DNA of 64,000 nucleotides from Saprospiraceae bacterium UBA6168. GTDB lineage: Bacteria; Bacteroidota; Bacteroidia; Chitinophagales; Saprospiraceae. Positions 51,887 to 59,993 of this stretch are shown here, piece by piece; the first letter of the stretch is position 1; every line of letters begins with the position of its first letter. Location: positions 144,625 to 208,624 of the forward strand of contig DIUC01000039.1 in the NCBI GenBank assembly GCA_002435785.1, written 5' to 3'. The translations under genes and the position numbers were made by a program. The notes under the pieces are model-generated. The model was not told the DNA's origin, did not search any database, and was given only the letters and a program-made list of their open reading frames with translations.

Positions 51887-53542
51887 ATGAAGTCGAAACT
51901 TGTACTTTGGGGTAGCGATGCCCAGGACGAAAAATGCTTGATTGCCGTTTCATTGAGAGCAGCAGATAACAAAGTTGATATCTGGACTTTCCCAGAATCA
52001 GTGGCAACGGAAGATTTTTACCAGCAAATGATGAAGGAATGGCGGGACGGCGAAGGCATGGAACTGCCCGACCCGAAAACCTACCTTGAAAGGGACCTTT
52101 CCATCACCGAGAGCATCTTGCCAGACGACCTGAAAGTTGAGCGTGGGGATGTAGTGCAACGGGCACAAACTGAATGGCAGTTCTCCGTGCTTGCTTCCAA
52201 ACTGCACCAAGCCTACGAAAACCAACTCAACGACCTGAAAGAGCGGGTAAACAAGCTCGACGTCTTCGACCAACTTACCTGGGACAACCTCAAGGAGTTT
52301 TGGGACAAAGTACAAGAACAAGTACGCGACCGCAACCTCTTCCGTGAGCATGGCGACCGACTGAGGGCACATACCAACGAGCTTTTTGTGCAAATGAAGA
52401 CCCTCCGCTCCAAAATGGACGAGGAGTTCGAGCACCTCTCACAAGAAGCCTACGACAAGTTTTTCGCCGCACTCGACGAGGTGGAAAAGAAAATAGAAAA
52501 AGGCGCACGTGTGCCATTGATTTTCGACGAGCTAAAAAAGCTGCAAACCCTATGGCGGCAGTCCAAAACGCTGACCCGGGAGCACCGAAATAAGATTTGG
52601 GAAAAGCTCGACGGCACTTTCAAAGCTGTGAAGGAAAAGCGATATGGCACAAAACCGAGCGGCGAAGGAGGAGGAGGCGGCGGAAGCAAAGAAGGCTCCG
52701 CACTGCAAGGCATCCAGCGCCGCTACGAGGGCTTGCTATCTGCCATTGACAAAATGCAGCATTCCATCCGCCGCGACCAACATGACCTTGACTTCCAACT
52801 GCACAAAATCAATACGACCGAAGGACAATTGGAAGCACAGTTGCGCCAGGCCAAATTGAAGATGATAGAGGAGCGCATCCACTCGAAAGAGGAAAAGCTC
52901 AACGAAATGACCACTACCAAGGCTGAGCTTGAAAGGCGCCTTGCTTCGCTGAATGAAAAGGAAGCCCGCCGCGCTGCACAGATGGCCGCCAGAGAGAAAA
53001 TCGAAGTTGAAATAAAGACGGCAGCCGAGGCGCGTGAAGACGATGCCGAAAAATTGGACAAAGCTGCCGAAGAAATCATGGCTGCCAAATCCAAAAGGAC
53101 AGAAGTGCCAAAAGCAGCGCCACCCAAGAAGGAGGAATCCATGTTTAGCGCTGTAAGCGCCATGGTGGGCGAATCTTTCGAGGACGTGATTGACACGGTG
53201 AAGGCCGTAGCTTCCGTCATTGGCGACAAGATTGAAGATGCCATCGAGGATTTGAAGGAAGACATGGAAGCGGCCACTGAACCGAAGGCCGAAGCGGCAC
53301 CAGCCGAAGCGCCAGTTACCGAAACGGAAGCTGTAGAAGTGCCTGTTGCGGAAGCGGAAGTACCTGCGACAGAAGAAGCTGTTCCAGTTGCTGAAGCGCA
53401 AGTAACGGAAGTTCCTGTGGCAAAAGAAGCAGATGCTCCGGTTTCCGAAGCAGCTCCCATTGCAGAAGCGGAAACACCTGTAGCGGTGGAGCCTGTGGCA
53501 ACGGAAGAAACGGCGTCTGATGAGTCCAAAGAAAAAGAATAG
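51887..53542 (+). CDS. coiled-coil DUF349-like protein with acidic repetitive tail
   Basis: This 551-residue protein starts with an unusual beta-rich ~60 residues (KLVLWGSDAQDEKCLIAVSL). Long helices follow (100-260) that match DUF349-type units (FDELKKLQTLWRQSKTLTRE, KIWEKLDGTFKAVKEK). Then come a Gly-rich linker, a second coiled coil (275-400), and an Ala/Glu/Val/Pro-rich tail (about 465-551) of xVPVAEAE-like repeats. No signal peptide. DUF349 proteins are of unclear function and common in Bacteroidota. The tail is likely disordered. Confidence 0.8.
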   Translation: MKSKLVLWGSDAQDEKCLIAVSLRAADNKVDIWTFPESVATEDFYQQMMKEWRDGEGMELPDPKTYLERDLSITESILPDDLKVERGDVVQRAQTEWQFSVLASKLHQAYENQLNDLKERVNKLDVFDQLTWDNLKEFWDKVQEQVRDRNLFREHGDRLRAHTNELFVQMKTLRSKMDEEFEHLSQEAYDKFFAALDEVEKKIEKGARVPLIFDELKKLQTLWRQSKTLTREHRNKIWEKLDGTFKAVKEKRYGTKPSGEGGGGGGSKEGSALQGIQRRYEGLLSAIDKMQHSIRRDQHDLDFQLHKINTTEGQLEAQLRQAKLKMIEERIHSKEEKLNEMTTTKAELERRLASLNEKEARRAAQMAAREKIEVEIKTAAEAREDDAEKLDKAAEEIMAAKSKRTEVPKAAPPKKEESMFSAVSAMVGESFEDVIDTVKAVASVIGDKIEDAIEDLKEDMEAATEPKAEAAPAEAPVTETEAVEVPVAEAEVPATEEAVPVAEAQVTEVPVAKEADAPVSEAAPIAEAETPVAVEPVATEETASDESKEKE

Positions 53543-53570
53543 GCCCAAATCACCTATTTTCTTTCCATAA

Positions 53571-53604
53571 AAAAGGCCCTGTGCCAATAGCACGGGGCTT
53601 TTTC
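53571..53604 (+). terminator. intrinsic terminator after the DUF349-like gene
   Basis: GGCCCTGTGC-CAATA-GCACGGGGC forms a 9-bp stem with a mismatch and a five-T run follows. It lies 29 bp after the stop codon. Confidence 0.8.
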
Positions 53605-53627
53605 GTTATCCAAATTTTATCCGGAAA

Positions 53628-54599
53628 TCACTTCTTTCGCTGCGTAACGTAAATCACCAACTCCCGCATCGCCGTCCGGGCGGGTGACTCTGGAAACTGG
53701 TCAAGAATATCAAAAGCTGCTGCACTGTATCGTTCCATCGCAACCCTGGCGTACTCAAGCCCACCGCTCGCTTGCACGAAGCTAATGACCTCCTTCACTT
53801 TTTCAGGCTTGTCGCTGTGCTTTTTGATGAGGTTGATGACGTGGCTCTTTTCACTGCGAGTGGCGTTTTCGAGGGCGTAAATGAGCGGGAGCGTCAGCTT
53901 CTTCTCTTGAATGTCAATGCCAAGCGGTTTGCCCACATCGTCCGTGCCGAAGTCAAAAAGATCGTCCTTGATTTGAAAAGCGATGCCAAGGTTCTCGCCA
54001 AACAGCCGCATTTTTGCTATGACTTCTTCATCCTTGGTGGTGGAGGCCGCTCCAGCGCTGCAAGCCGCTGCGATGAGGGAAGCCGTTTTCTGGCGGATGA
54101 CTTCGTAGTAAACCGCCTCCTTGATGTCCATTCGGCGGGCCTTTTCGAGCTGGAGCAGTTCGCCTTCGCTCATGGCCTTCACCGCTTCGGAGATGATTTC
54201 GAGTAGGCGGAATTCCTTGTTTTTCAAGGCCAAGAGCAATCCCTGTGCAAAAAGGTAGTCGCCGACCAGCACCGCCACCTTGTTTTTCCAGAGGGCATTG
54301 ATGGAGAAAAAACCACGCCGCTCGTCGGATTCGTCCACCACGTCGTCATGGACGAGGGTGGCTGTGTGCAGCAGTTCCACCATCGAGGCAGCGGTATAAG
54401 TGGCCTCCGTCACTTCGCTGCAAATCTGTGCGCTGAGGAACACGAACATGGGCCGCACCTGCTTGCCCTTGCGCTTCACGATGTAGTACATGATGCGGTC
54501 CAACAGCGGCACATGGCTGCGCATGGCGCCCCGGAAGTGTAGCTCGAACCTGTCAAGCTCCTTCGCAATTGGCCGTTTTATCGTATCAATGGAAGACAT
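53628..54599 (-). CDS. ispB: polyprenyl (octaprenyl-type) diphosphate synthase
   Basis: This 323-residue trans-prenyltransferase has both Asp-rich motifs: LVHDDVVDESDERRG (first, DDxxD) and FQIKDDLFDFGTDD (second). GKQVRPMFVFLSAQ is the substrate-binding start. It condenses isopentenyl diphosphate to long-chain prenyl diphosphates used for quinone side chains. It could supply the UbiA-type enzyme at 34 kb, although they are not linked. Confidence 0.93.
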   Translation of the reverse strand: MSSIDTIKRPIAKELDRFELHFRGAMRSHVPLLDRIMYYIVKRKGKQVRPMFVFLSAQICSEVTEATYTAASMVELLHTATLVHDDVVDESDERRGFFSINALWKNKVAVLVGDYLFAQGLLLALKNKEFRLLEIISEAVKAMSEGELLQLEKARRMDIKEAVYYEVIRQKTASLIAAACSAGAASTTKDEEVIAKMRLFGENLGIAFQIKDDLFDFGTDDVGKPLGIDIQEKKLTLPLIYALENATRSEKSHVINLIKKHSDKPEKVKEVISFVQASGGLEYARVAMERYSAAAFDILDQFPESPARTAMRELVIYVTQRKK

Positions 54600-54692
54600 A
54601 GTGAAGTTGGCAGTTTGTCAGTTGTCAGTTGGCGGTCAGTGGCTGTTACCACGGTATTGAATGCCAATTGCCCGCTGTTTTATTGGGCCGAG

Positions 54693-54700
54693 CAAAAGTA
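54693..54700 (-). promoter_or_regulatory. -7 promoter element of ispB
   Basis: Minus-strand TACTTTTG, 93 bp upstream of the ispB start. The leader between contains imperfect GTCAGTTGGC-type repeats. Confidence 0.5.
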
Positions 54701-54736
54701 GCTTGAAACTTTGACAATCCCGTTTTGCACCAACGA

Positions 54737-54780
54737 AACAGCCCCGGCAAGATTTGGATGTGTGCCGGGGCTGTTGTTTT
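54737..54780. terminator. terminator hairpin after the DUF5723 gene
   Basis: AACAGCCCCGGCA and its perfect complement TGCCGGGGCTGTT form a 13-bp stem with a 13-nt loop. It follows the minus-strand DUF5723 gene. A T run lies on the plus-strand side. Confidence 0.7.
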
Positions 54781-54793
54781 TGTAAAAAGGCCG

Positions 54794-56143
54794 TTAGTCT
54801 AACAAAATAGAAGCCCCCGCCCTTGCCGAAAAGTTATTGGCATCGCCGGGGTTTACCAAGGAAAACAGGTTATCGGTGACGCCAAAGACCTGCATAGGGC
54901 CGAGCTTGAGCGTGAGGTTGAGGCCGAGGTTGTTGTAGCTGTCCGGCTGCTTGAAGGCGTAGCTGAGGCCAGCGTTGAGCTGCTTGATTGGACTGAAATT
55001 GACGCCGACCGCCACGGACGAGTTCGGCTTGCCCCGGAAGTTTTCGTTGAAAAACAAGCCGCTCACTGCCCATTTTTCATTCAACTTGTATCGGGCGCTG
55101 AGGTAAATTTTGCGGGTAAGCGTGGTGGAATAGCTGCCCGTGGTTTCCCTGACCTTGAAGATGGATTTCAGGGTGTCCAATGCATCGCCGAAATTGACCG
55201 AATCGCCTGTCAGTGCGTTGGAAAAATCGAGTCCGTCGTACTGGTAGGTTTGGGTAGCTTCGTAATTGGTCACGTTGTGGTCCCAGGTGATTTTGCCGAG
55301 GTCGAGCACACTGGCGGCAAGGTCGAGCTTGCCGAGTTCTGCCCGGATGCCGAAGTCGAAGGCCATGCCGTTGTTCTTGCTGAAAAACTTTTGGGCAGTG
55401 AGCTTGGCATAGTCGAAATCCACGTTCACGTCCTCAAATTCTTCGTAATCTATCGTATTGGCGGAGTGCAGGATGTAGTCGCCGTTGAGGGTGATTTGGT
55501 AAACATCGGGGTCGGTGTAGATGCTGGCATCGTGGTGGTCTTTGTCGGTGGCCGCACCGGCTATGCCGTTGAGGAACTTGATGTTGGTGCCGAGCGTCAC
55601 TTGGCCCAGCTTGTAGGCAATCCCTGTCGTAAGTTCGTGATAACCAACCAGTTCCAGCTCGTTGCCCAGTTCCACGGTCTGGCCGATGAACTGCGCATTG
55701 CCCTGCCAAACCACCTGCGGCAGTGTTCTGGGGTACTTCAAAAAGGAGTTGTACTTCACCGCATGACCGATGCTCAGGTGCAGGTTCTTCAGCTTGAAAC
55801 TCAGGCTGAGTGAAGGTATGCCAATCTCGTTTCGGATGGTGTTTTGGTCGCTCAAGTGGCTGATGAACTTGTCAACGTCCACCACGTTTTTGCCGTTTTG
55901 CTTCGCAACGATTTGGTTGTAGGTAGGCCCATCGAAGGCAATGACACTGTAAATTCCAGGCAAACCAATGGTCAGTTTTTTGTCCTGCACAAAGGCTGGG
56001 TTGGTGCTGTTCGACTGCCATACGTGGGGCATGAAGTGGAGGCCGAGTTCTTGCTGGGCGCTCATTTGCGAAGCGAAAAAAAGGAGAATAGGTATGAGGT
56101 ATGAGGTATGAGGTATGAGTGGCTGACGGTTAGTGTTTTGCAT
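54794..56143 (-). CDS. DUF5723 family outer-membrane protein with a heptanucleotide repeat in its signal peptide
   Basis: This 449-residue protein has an unusual signal region (QPLIPHTSYLIPILLFFASQ then MSAQ) followed by a beta-barrel-like body: alternating strands (LTTGIAYKLGQVTLGTNIKF, SVAVGVNFSPIKQLNAGLSY) and C-terminal NFSARAGASILLD. The signal codons contain four exact copies of a 7-bp unit (56091-56118). Loss or gain of one copy would break the frame, so expression may be phase-variable. DUF5723 proteins are of unknown function. Confidence 0.8.
   Translation of the reverse strand: MQNTNRQPLIPHTSYLIPILLFFASQMSAQQELGLHFMPHVWQSNSTNPAFVQDKKLTIGLPGIYSVIAFDGPTYNQIVAKQNGKNVVDVDKFISHLSDQNTIRNEIGIPSLSLSFKLKNLHLSIGHAVKYNSFLKYPRTLPQVVWQGNAQFIGQTVELGNELELVGYHELTTGIAYKLGQVTLGTNIKFLNGIAGAATDKDHHDASIYTDPDVYQITLNGDYILHSANTIDYEEFEDVNVDFDYAKLTAQKFFSKNNGMAFDFGIRAELGKLDLAASVLDLGKITWDHNVTNYEATQTYQYDGLDFSNALTGDSVNFGDALDTLKSIFKVRETTGSYSTTLTRKIYLSARYKLNEKWAVSGLFFNENFRGKPNSSVAVGVNFSPIKQLNAGLSYAFKQPDSYNNLGLNLTLKLGPMQVFGVTDNLFSLVNPGDANNFSARAGASILLD
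56091..56118. repeat. heptanucleotide repeat (GGTATGA)x4 in the 5' coding region
   Basis: Four perfect GGTATGA copies lie within codons ~9-18 of the DUF5723 gene. Seven is not a multiple of three, so slippage shifts the frame. Confidence 0.9.
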
Positions 56144-56270
56144 ATTGGAATTGTATTAGTGGAACAAGTTCAATGATTGCTTTAAATAGAAAAAGGGCTT
56201 CGAGTGCTTTTGTTCATCTGCTCGAAGCCCCTTTTGGAGTATTGGATTGGCAAAGTTTCACAGATACTTC

Positions 56271-57713
56271 CTAAAACTCCGCTTGCCCAGCCGCCCGTGG
56301 GAAGGCAATCACGTCACGGATATTGCTCATGCCCGTGATGAAAAGCACCATCCGCTCGAAGCCAAGGCCGAAGCCTGCGTGGGGGCAGCCCCCAAATTTG
56401 CGAAGCTCCAAGTACCACCAAAGCTCCTCCTCGTGGATGCCCTGGGCATGGATGCGCTCCAACAACTTACCGTGGCGCTCCTCCCGCTGCGAGCCGCCGA
56501 TGACCTCGCCGATGTACGGGAACAGGATGTCCATTGCTGCTACGGTCTCCTTGCCGGGTTCGGTGCCGTCGTTTTCCCGCATATAAAAAGCCTTGATGGC
56601 CTTCGGGTAGTCCCGCACGACGACGGGCTTTTGGAAATGCTTCTCGACGAGGTAGCGTTCGTGCTCGCTCTGGAGGTCCTTGCCCCACTGCACGTCGAAC
56701 TTGAACTTGCCTTTTTTATAGGTATTTGAGTTGCGCAGGATGTCCACGGCCTCGGTGTAGGTGATGCGCTCGAAGTCGTTGTCCACCACGAAGCGGAGCA
56801 TGTCCACGAGCCCCATTGGGCGGCGGTCTTCTTGCTTCATGTTCTTTTCCTCGTCCTTGATGCGCTTGTCGAGGAAGGCGAGGTCGTCGGGGTAGTTGTC
56901 GAGGATATGGCGGATGAGGTACTTCACGAAGTCCTCGGCCAGTTCCATGTTGTCGAAGATGTCGTTGAAGGCAACCTCTGGCTCAATCATCCAGAACTCG
57001 GCCAAGTGGCGGGTCGTAAACGACTGCTCGGCCCGGAAAGTGGGGCCGAAAGTGTAAATCTTGCCCAAAGCCAAAGCCGCTATCTCGCCCTGCAACTGGC
57101 CAGAAACGGTCAGATTCGTGCTTTTGCCAAAGAAATCCTCCTTGAAATCAATCTCACCGCCCTCTGTTCGGGGCAGGTTTTCGAGGTCTAAGGTCGTCAC
57201 CCGGAACATCTCGCCAGCGCCCTCGGCATCGCTACCCGTCACGATGGGCGTGTGCATATAGTAGTAGCCACGGTCGTTGAAATACTTGTGAACGGCATAA
57301 GCCACGGCATGGCGTATGCGGAACACAGCGCTGAAAGTCTGCGTGCGCATACGGAAATGCGCTTTTTCCCGCAGGTACTCCATCGTCATGTTCTTGGGCT
57401 GGAGGTGGTATTGTTCCGGCACACATTCGCCAAGCAGCTCGATGCTTTCGGCGGTTAGCTCGGTGGACTGGCCAGCGCCCTGCGACTCGACCAATTGGCC
57501 AATGACGGTGATGCAAGCATGGAACTGGATTTTTTTCAAAAACTCCTCCTCGAATTTTTCAAAATCAACCACCACTTGCAGCGTGTTGAACGAGGAGCCG
57601 TCGTAGAGGGCGATGAAGCGGTTGGAGCGAAAGGAGCGCACCCAGCCGGATACTTTTACGGTGGTGCCAACTTGTGGCTGGCGCAATATTTCGGCGATTT
57701 CTGTTCTTTTCAT
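56271..57713 (-). CDS. asnS: asparaginyl-tRNA synthetase
   Basis: The ATG at 57713 is used (480 residues). The upstream in-frame codon at 57770 would add residues that do not look like AsnRS. N-terminal OB-fold anticodon domain (VSGWVRSFRSNRFIALYDGS), then class II motif 2 (YTFGPTFRAEQSFTTRHLAE, with FWMIEPE), and motif 3 (GFGLGFERMVLFITG). Single-copy essential gene charging tRNA-Asn. Confidence 0.96.
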   Translation of the reverse strand: MKRTEIAEILRQPQVGTTVKVSGWVRSFRSNRFIALYDGSSFNTLQVVVDFEKFEEEFLKKIQFHACITVIGQLVESQGAGQSTELTAESIELLGECVPEQYHLQPKNMTMEYLREKAHFRMRTQTFSAVFRIRHAVAYAVHKYFNDRGYYYMHTPIVTGSDAEGAGEMFRVTTLDLENLPRTEGGEIDFKEDFFGKSTNLTVSGQLQGEIAALALGKIYTFGPTFRAEQSFTTRHLAEFWMIEPEVAFNDIFDNMELAEDFVKYLIRHILDNYPDDLAFLDKRIKDEEKNMKQEDRRPMGLVDMLRFVVDNDFERITYTEAVDILRNSNTYKKGKFKFDVQWGKDLQSEHERYLVEKHFQKPVVVRDYPKAIKAFYMRENDGTEPGKETVAAMDILFPYIGEVIGGSQREERHGKLLERIHAQGIHEEELWWYLELRKFGGCPHAGFGLGFERMVLFITGMSNIRDVIAFPRAAGQAEF

Positions 57714-57851
57714 GTTAGTTTGATTCAGTATTTGTGGCAAATCGGGGTGCGAAAGTAAGCCAAAATCCAACTGGATTGGAACTTATTGCCACAAAATGGA
57801 AAACGGAAGGAGGATGGAATTGGTTTCAGGCGGTGCTAATTTCCCTCTCCC

Positions 57852-58469
57852 TTACACCGCCTTCACCACCGTCTCCAGCACCATGCCCGGCTCGTCGCTC
57901 TTATAGCCCGTGATACGGATATTGGTGGAGCCGCTCTGTAGGCCCGTCAATGTAAAAACCTTTAATTGAAAAGCCTTAATCATCACCCAATCGCCCGAAG
58001 GCATCTTCTTCTCTACGGTGAACATCGTGTAACCGCCCCTTGACGCCAACCGAACGATCGCCTCTCCATCGCTGGTGCCGGGCTTCGTGTCTTTGATGCT
58101 GAAACTGCCAGTGGGCTTTGGGGTAGTCTCCTCCTTGCTCAGTTTAAAGCCGCTCAAAGCAGCAATATAGCGGTTGCCTTTGGCCACGCCGATGACATAG
58201 GCCGCCAACTGGCGCAATAGCTCAAGTAACTCCTCTTTTCGTTCTTTTAATACAATGCGGCTTGCATCATTGGCGAGGTTGTCTGCTACGTCCGCCACAA
58301 CCATGGCATCCCTGGCCGCTTTCAAGGCCAAAAGGGTGGGGGATGGCGTGACAAACACCAATGGGTTCCCGCCAATGCCCGCATCTACTTCATCGCAGAG
58401 GTCTTCGAATTCTTTGACGGGTCGTGACAAAGTGGGTAATAAAATCGTAAAAATTGTTTTCTGTGCCAT
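57852..58469 (-). CDS. 205-residue cassette protein, copy 2 (unknown function)
   Basis: This is a near copy of the protein at 8900-9517. Most changes lie in the first 25 residues, and the rest differs at only a handful of sites (for example EELLELL for EEVLALL, SGDWV for SGEWV). The helical N-terminal half with ALSGF and the FnIII-like C-terminal half are both intact, so both copies appear to be under selection. Upstream are array 5 and, displaced by an inserted gene, leader copy 2. Confidence 0.8.
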   Translation of the reverse strand: MAQKTIFTILLPTLSRPVKEFEDLCDEVDAGIGGNPLVFVTPSPTLLALKAARDAMVVADVADNLANDASRIVLKERKEELLELLRQLAAYVIGVAKGNRYIAALSGFKLSKEETTPKPTGSFSIKDTKPGTSDGEAIVRLASRGGYTMFTVEKKMPSGDWVMIKAFQLKVFTLTGLQSGSTNIRITGYKSDEPGMVLETVVKAV

Positions 58470-58523
58470 GATAAAATATTTTTTGTGTGATTAAATACGT
58501 GTACAAATCAGCTTAAAGCCGTT

Positions 58524-58722
58524 AGCGTTTAACTCAACCCATGTTTAAACTCAAAGTAGGTCGAGTTAAACTAAAAGTACCCATTTTTAAACTCAAAATG
58601 GGTCGAGTTAAACTCAAAATGGGTAGAGTTAAACTCAAAGTACCCATGTTTAAACTCAAAATGGGTAGAGTTAAACTCAAAGTACCCTTGTTTAGACTAA
58701 ACATGGGTAGAGTTAGTCTCTA
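58524..58722. repeat. 21-bp tandem array 5 (9 units)
   Basis: TTA of the (A/G)TTAAACTC core recurs at 58545, 58566, 58587, 58608, 58629, 58650, 58671, 58692 and 58713, always 21 bp apart. Units are either AAAATGGGT(A/C)GAGTTAAACTC-like (first 20 bases shown: AAAATGGGTAGAGTTAAACT) or carry the inverted inner block (AAAGTACCCATGTTTAAACT). Same sequence family as array 3 at 28 kb, but it occupies the same place as array 1, whose units differ. Confidence 0.93.
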
Positions 58723-58851
58723 CGGGGTTTTTGTTGGTTTAGGGGGTGGTTTGGAGGGTTTGGTTGGGGTGTAGATGGTTGATTTGAGCAGGTTATGTAA
58801 AGTCTTAGCGCTTAGCCAGAATAAACGTCAAAGTCTTTGTTCATCAATAGT

Positions 58852-59544
58852 TCAATTTGCCTCTGGTACCTCTGATAGTTCCCAATTGTAGTTCGCTTTA
58901 TTAAATCTCCATTTAGCTTTATAGAAAAACTTTTTATTACTTGATAACATTTGATATTCGACATAACATGTTCGTTGAGCTCCAAATCCATTTTTTAAAT
59001 AATTTAAGATTTCGGCTTTTTCTTTTGCTCCTATAAACGAGGTGTATTGAGTTTTCTCTGAGGGGTAAAGAACTCCATTTTGAGGGTTAAATCTTGCAAT
59101 TTCTTTTTTTTCCTTACTTGTTTCACTAATAACTTCATAAGTCATTTCAGATAAAACGACTTTGGCTGGAGAATTTATGACTATAAAAATTACAGTTCCG
59201 ATTTCATTGACTGATAGGTTATCTTCATTTAAGTAGGCAAAATTTTCAACCCATAGATAAGGTCGATGGGTCAATGTTAACTCTTCTTTGTAAATATCGT
59301 TGGCTTCATTTGCCAGTTCATTTGCCTGTATGGAAAGTTTATTTGATTCCTTTGCCAATTGATTTGCAAATAGTGATATAATTATTGCTACGACAGAAAT
59401 TATTAGTGCAATAGACTCCACTGACATTAATTTTTGATTGTGCCAAAATTTCTCTTCCCTTTTTCCCTTAAAGTTATCTTGAGCTTTTTCAGATAATTTA
59501 TCCGGCTTATTTTCTTGTTTTCTATTTTGCTTATTTTCATTCAT
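58852..59544 (-). CDS. unknown membrane-anchored protein inserted in cassette copy 2
   Basis: This 230-residue protein has a charged Lys/Glu/Asn-rich N-terminus (1-38), a single hydrophobic segment (about 41-62; SIALIISVVAIIISLFANQL), a short coiled coil (NKLSIQANELANEANDIY), and a C-terminal beta-rich domain (RPYLWVENFAYLNEDNLSVN). Not recognised, but the layout is like small accessory proteins near mobile DNA. It is markedly more AT-rich than neighbours and lies inside the duplicated cassette, which copy 1 lacks. Confidence 0.75.
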   Translation of the reverse strand: MNENKQNRKQENKPDKLSEKAQDNFKGKREEKFWHNQKLMSVESIALIISVVAIIISLFANQLAKESNKLSIQANELANEANDIYKEELTLTHRPYLWVENFAYLNEDNLSVNEIGTVIFIVINSPAKVVLSEMTYEVISETSKEKKEIARFNPQNGVLYPSEKTQYTSFIGAKEKAEILNYLKNGFGAQRTCYVEYQMLSSNKKFFYKAKWRFNKANYNWELSEVPEAN

Positions 59545-59643
59545 ATAAAATAATGTTCAGAACTACCAATTGATGCATTGCATATGCCATCCTCAAGTTC
59601 TTGTCAGTTTGCAACTGACAAGCGCAGACACTTGCCATTATTT

Positions 59644-59970
59644 TCAATCCCCCCGCCCCCGTCCTAACGTCCGTCAGCAGAAAGAAAAGCCCACTCATTG
59701 GCAGTCACCACTGCCGCACCAAGCGCCGTCCACCAAACTTATAATCTTGTATGAAAATCAACAGGTAAGCATCGGGTGTTCACTGTCGTTTTCAAGGGTC
59801 ATTCTTGACGTATTTTTGTAAAAATGTTGTCGGCTTTGGTGCTGCAAAGTAGGACAGAAAGTGTGTATTTTTCAAATTAAAATAACATTAAAATAAGCTA
59901 CTGGTAGCTTTTATGGGGAGAGTGGACATAAAATCAGGGTAAACGGTGGAATTGGATTACGGAACGGTTT
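59644..59970 (-). other. conserved cassette leader, copy 2
   Basis: Aligns with 9821-10146 from TCAATCCCC to GGAACGGTTT. The core is nearly identical (AATCTTGTATGAAAATCAAC, then GGTAAGCATCGGGTGTTCAC). The small ORFs through it are not conserved at their ends. It is separated from the array by the inserted 58852-59544 gene. Confidence 0.6.
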
Positions 59971-59993
59971 TGTTGGCTGTGCCATCCACACGG

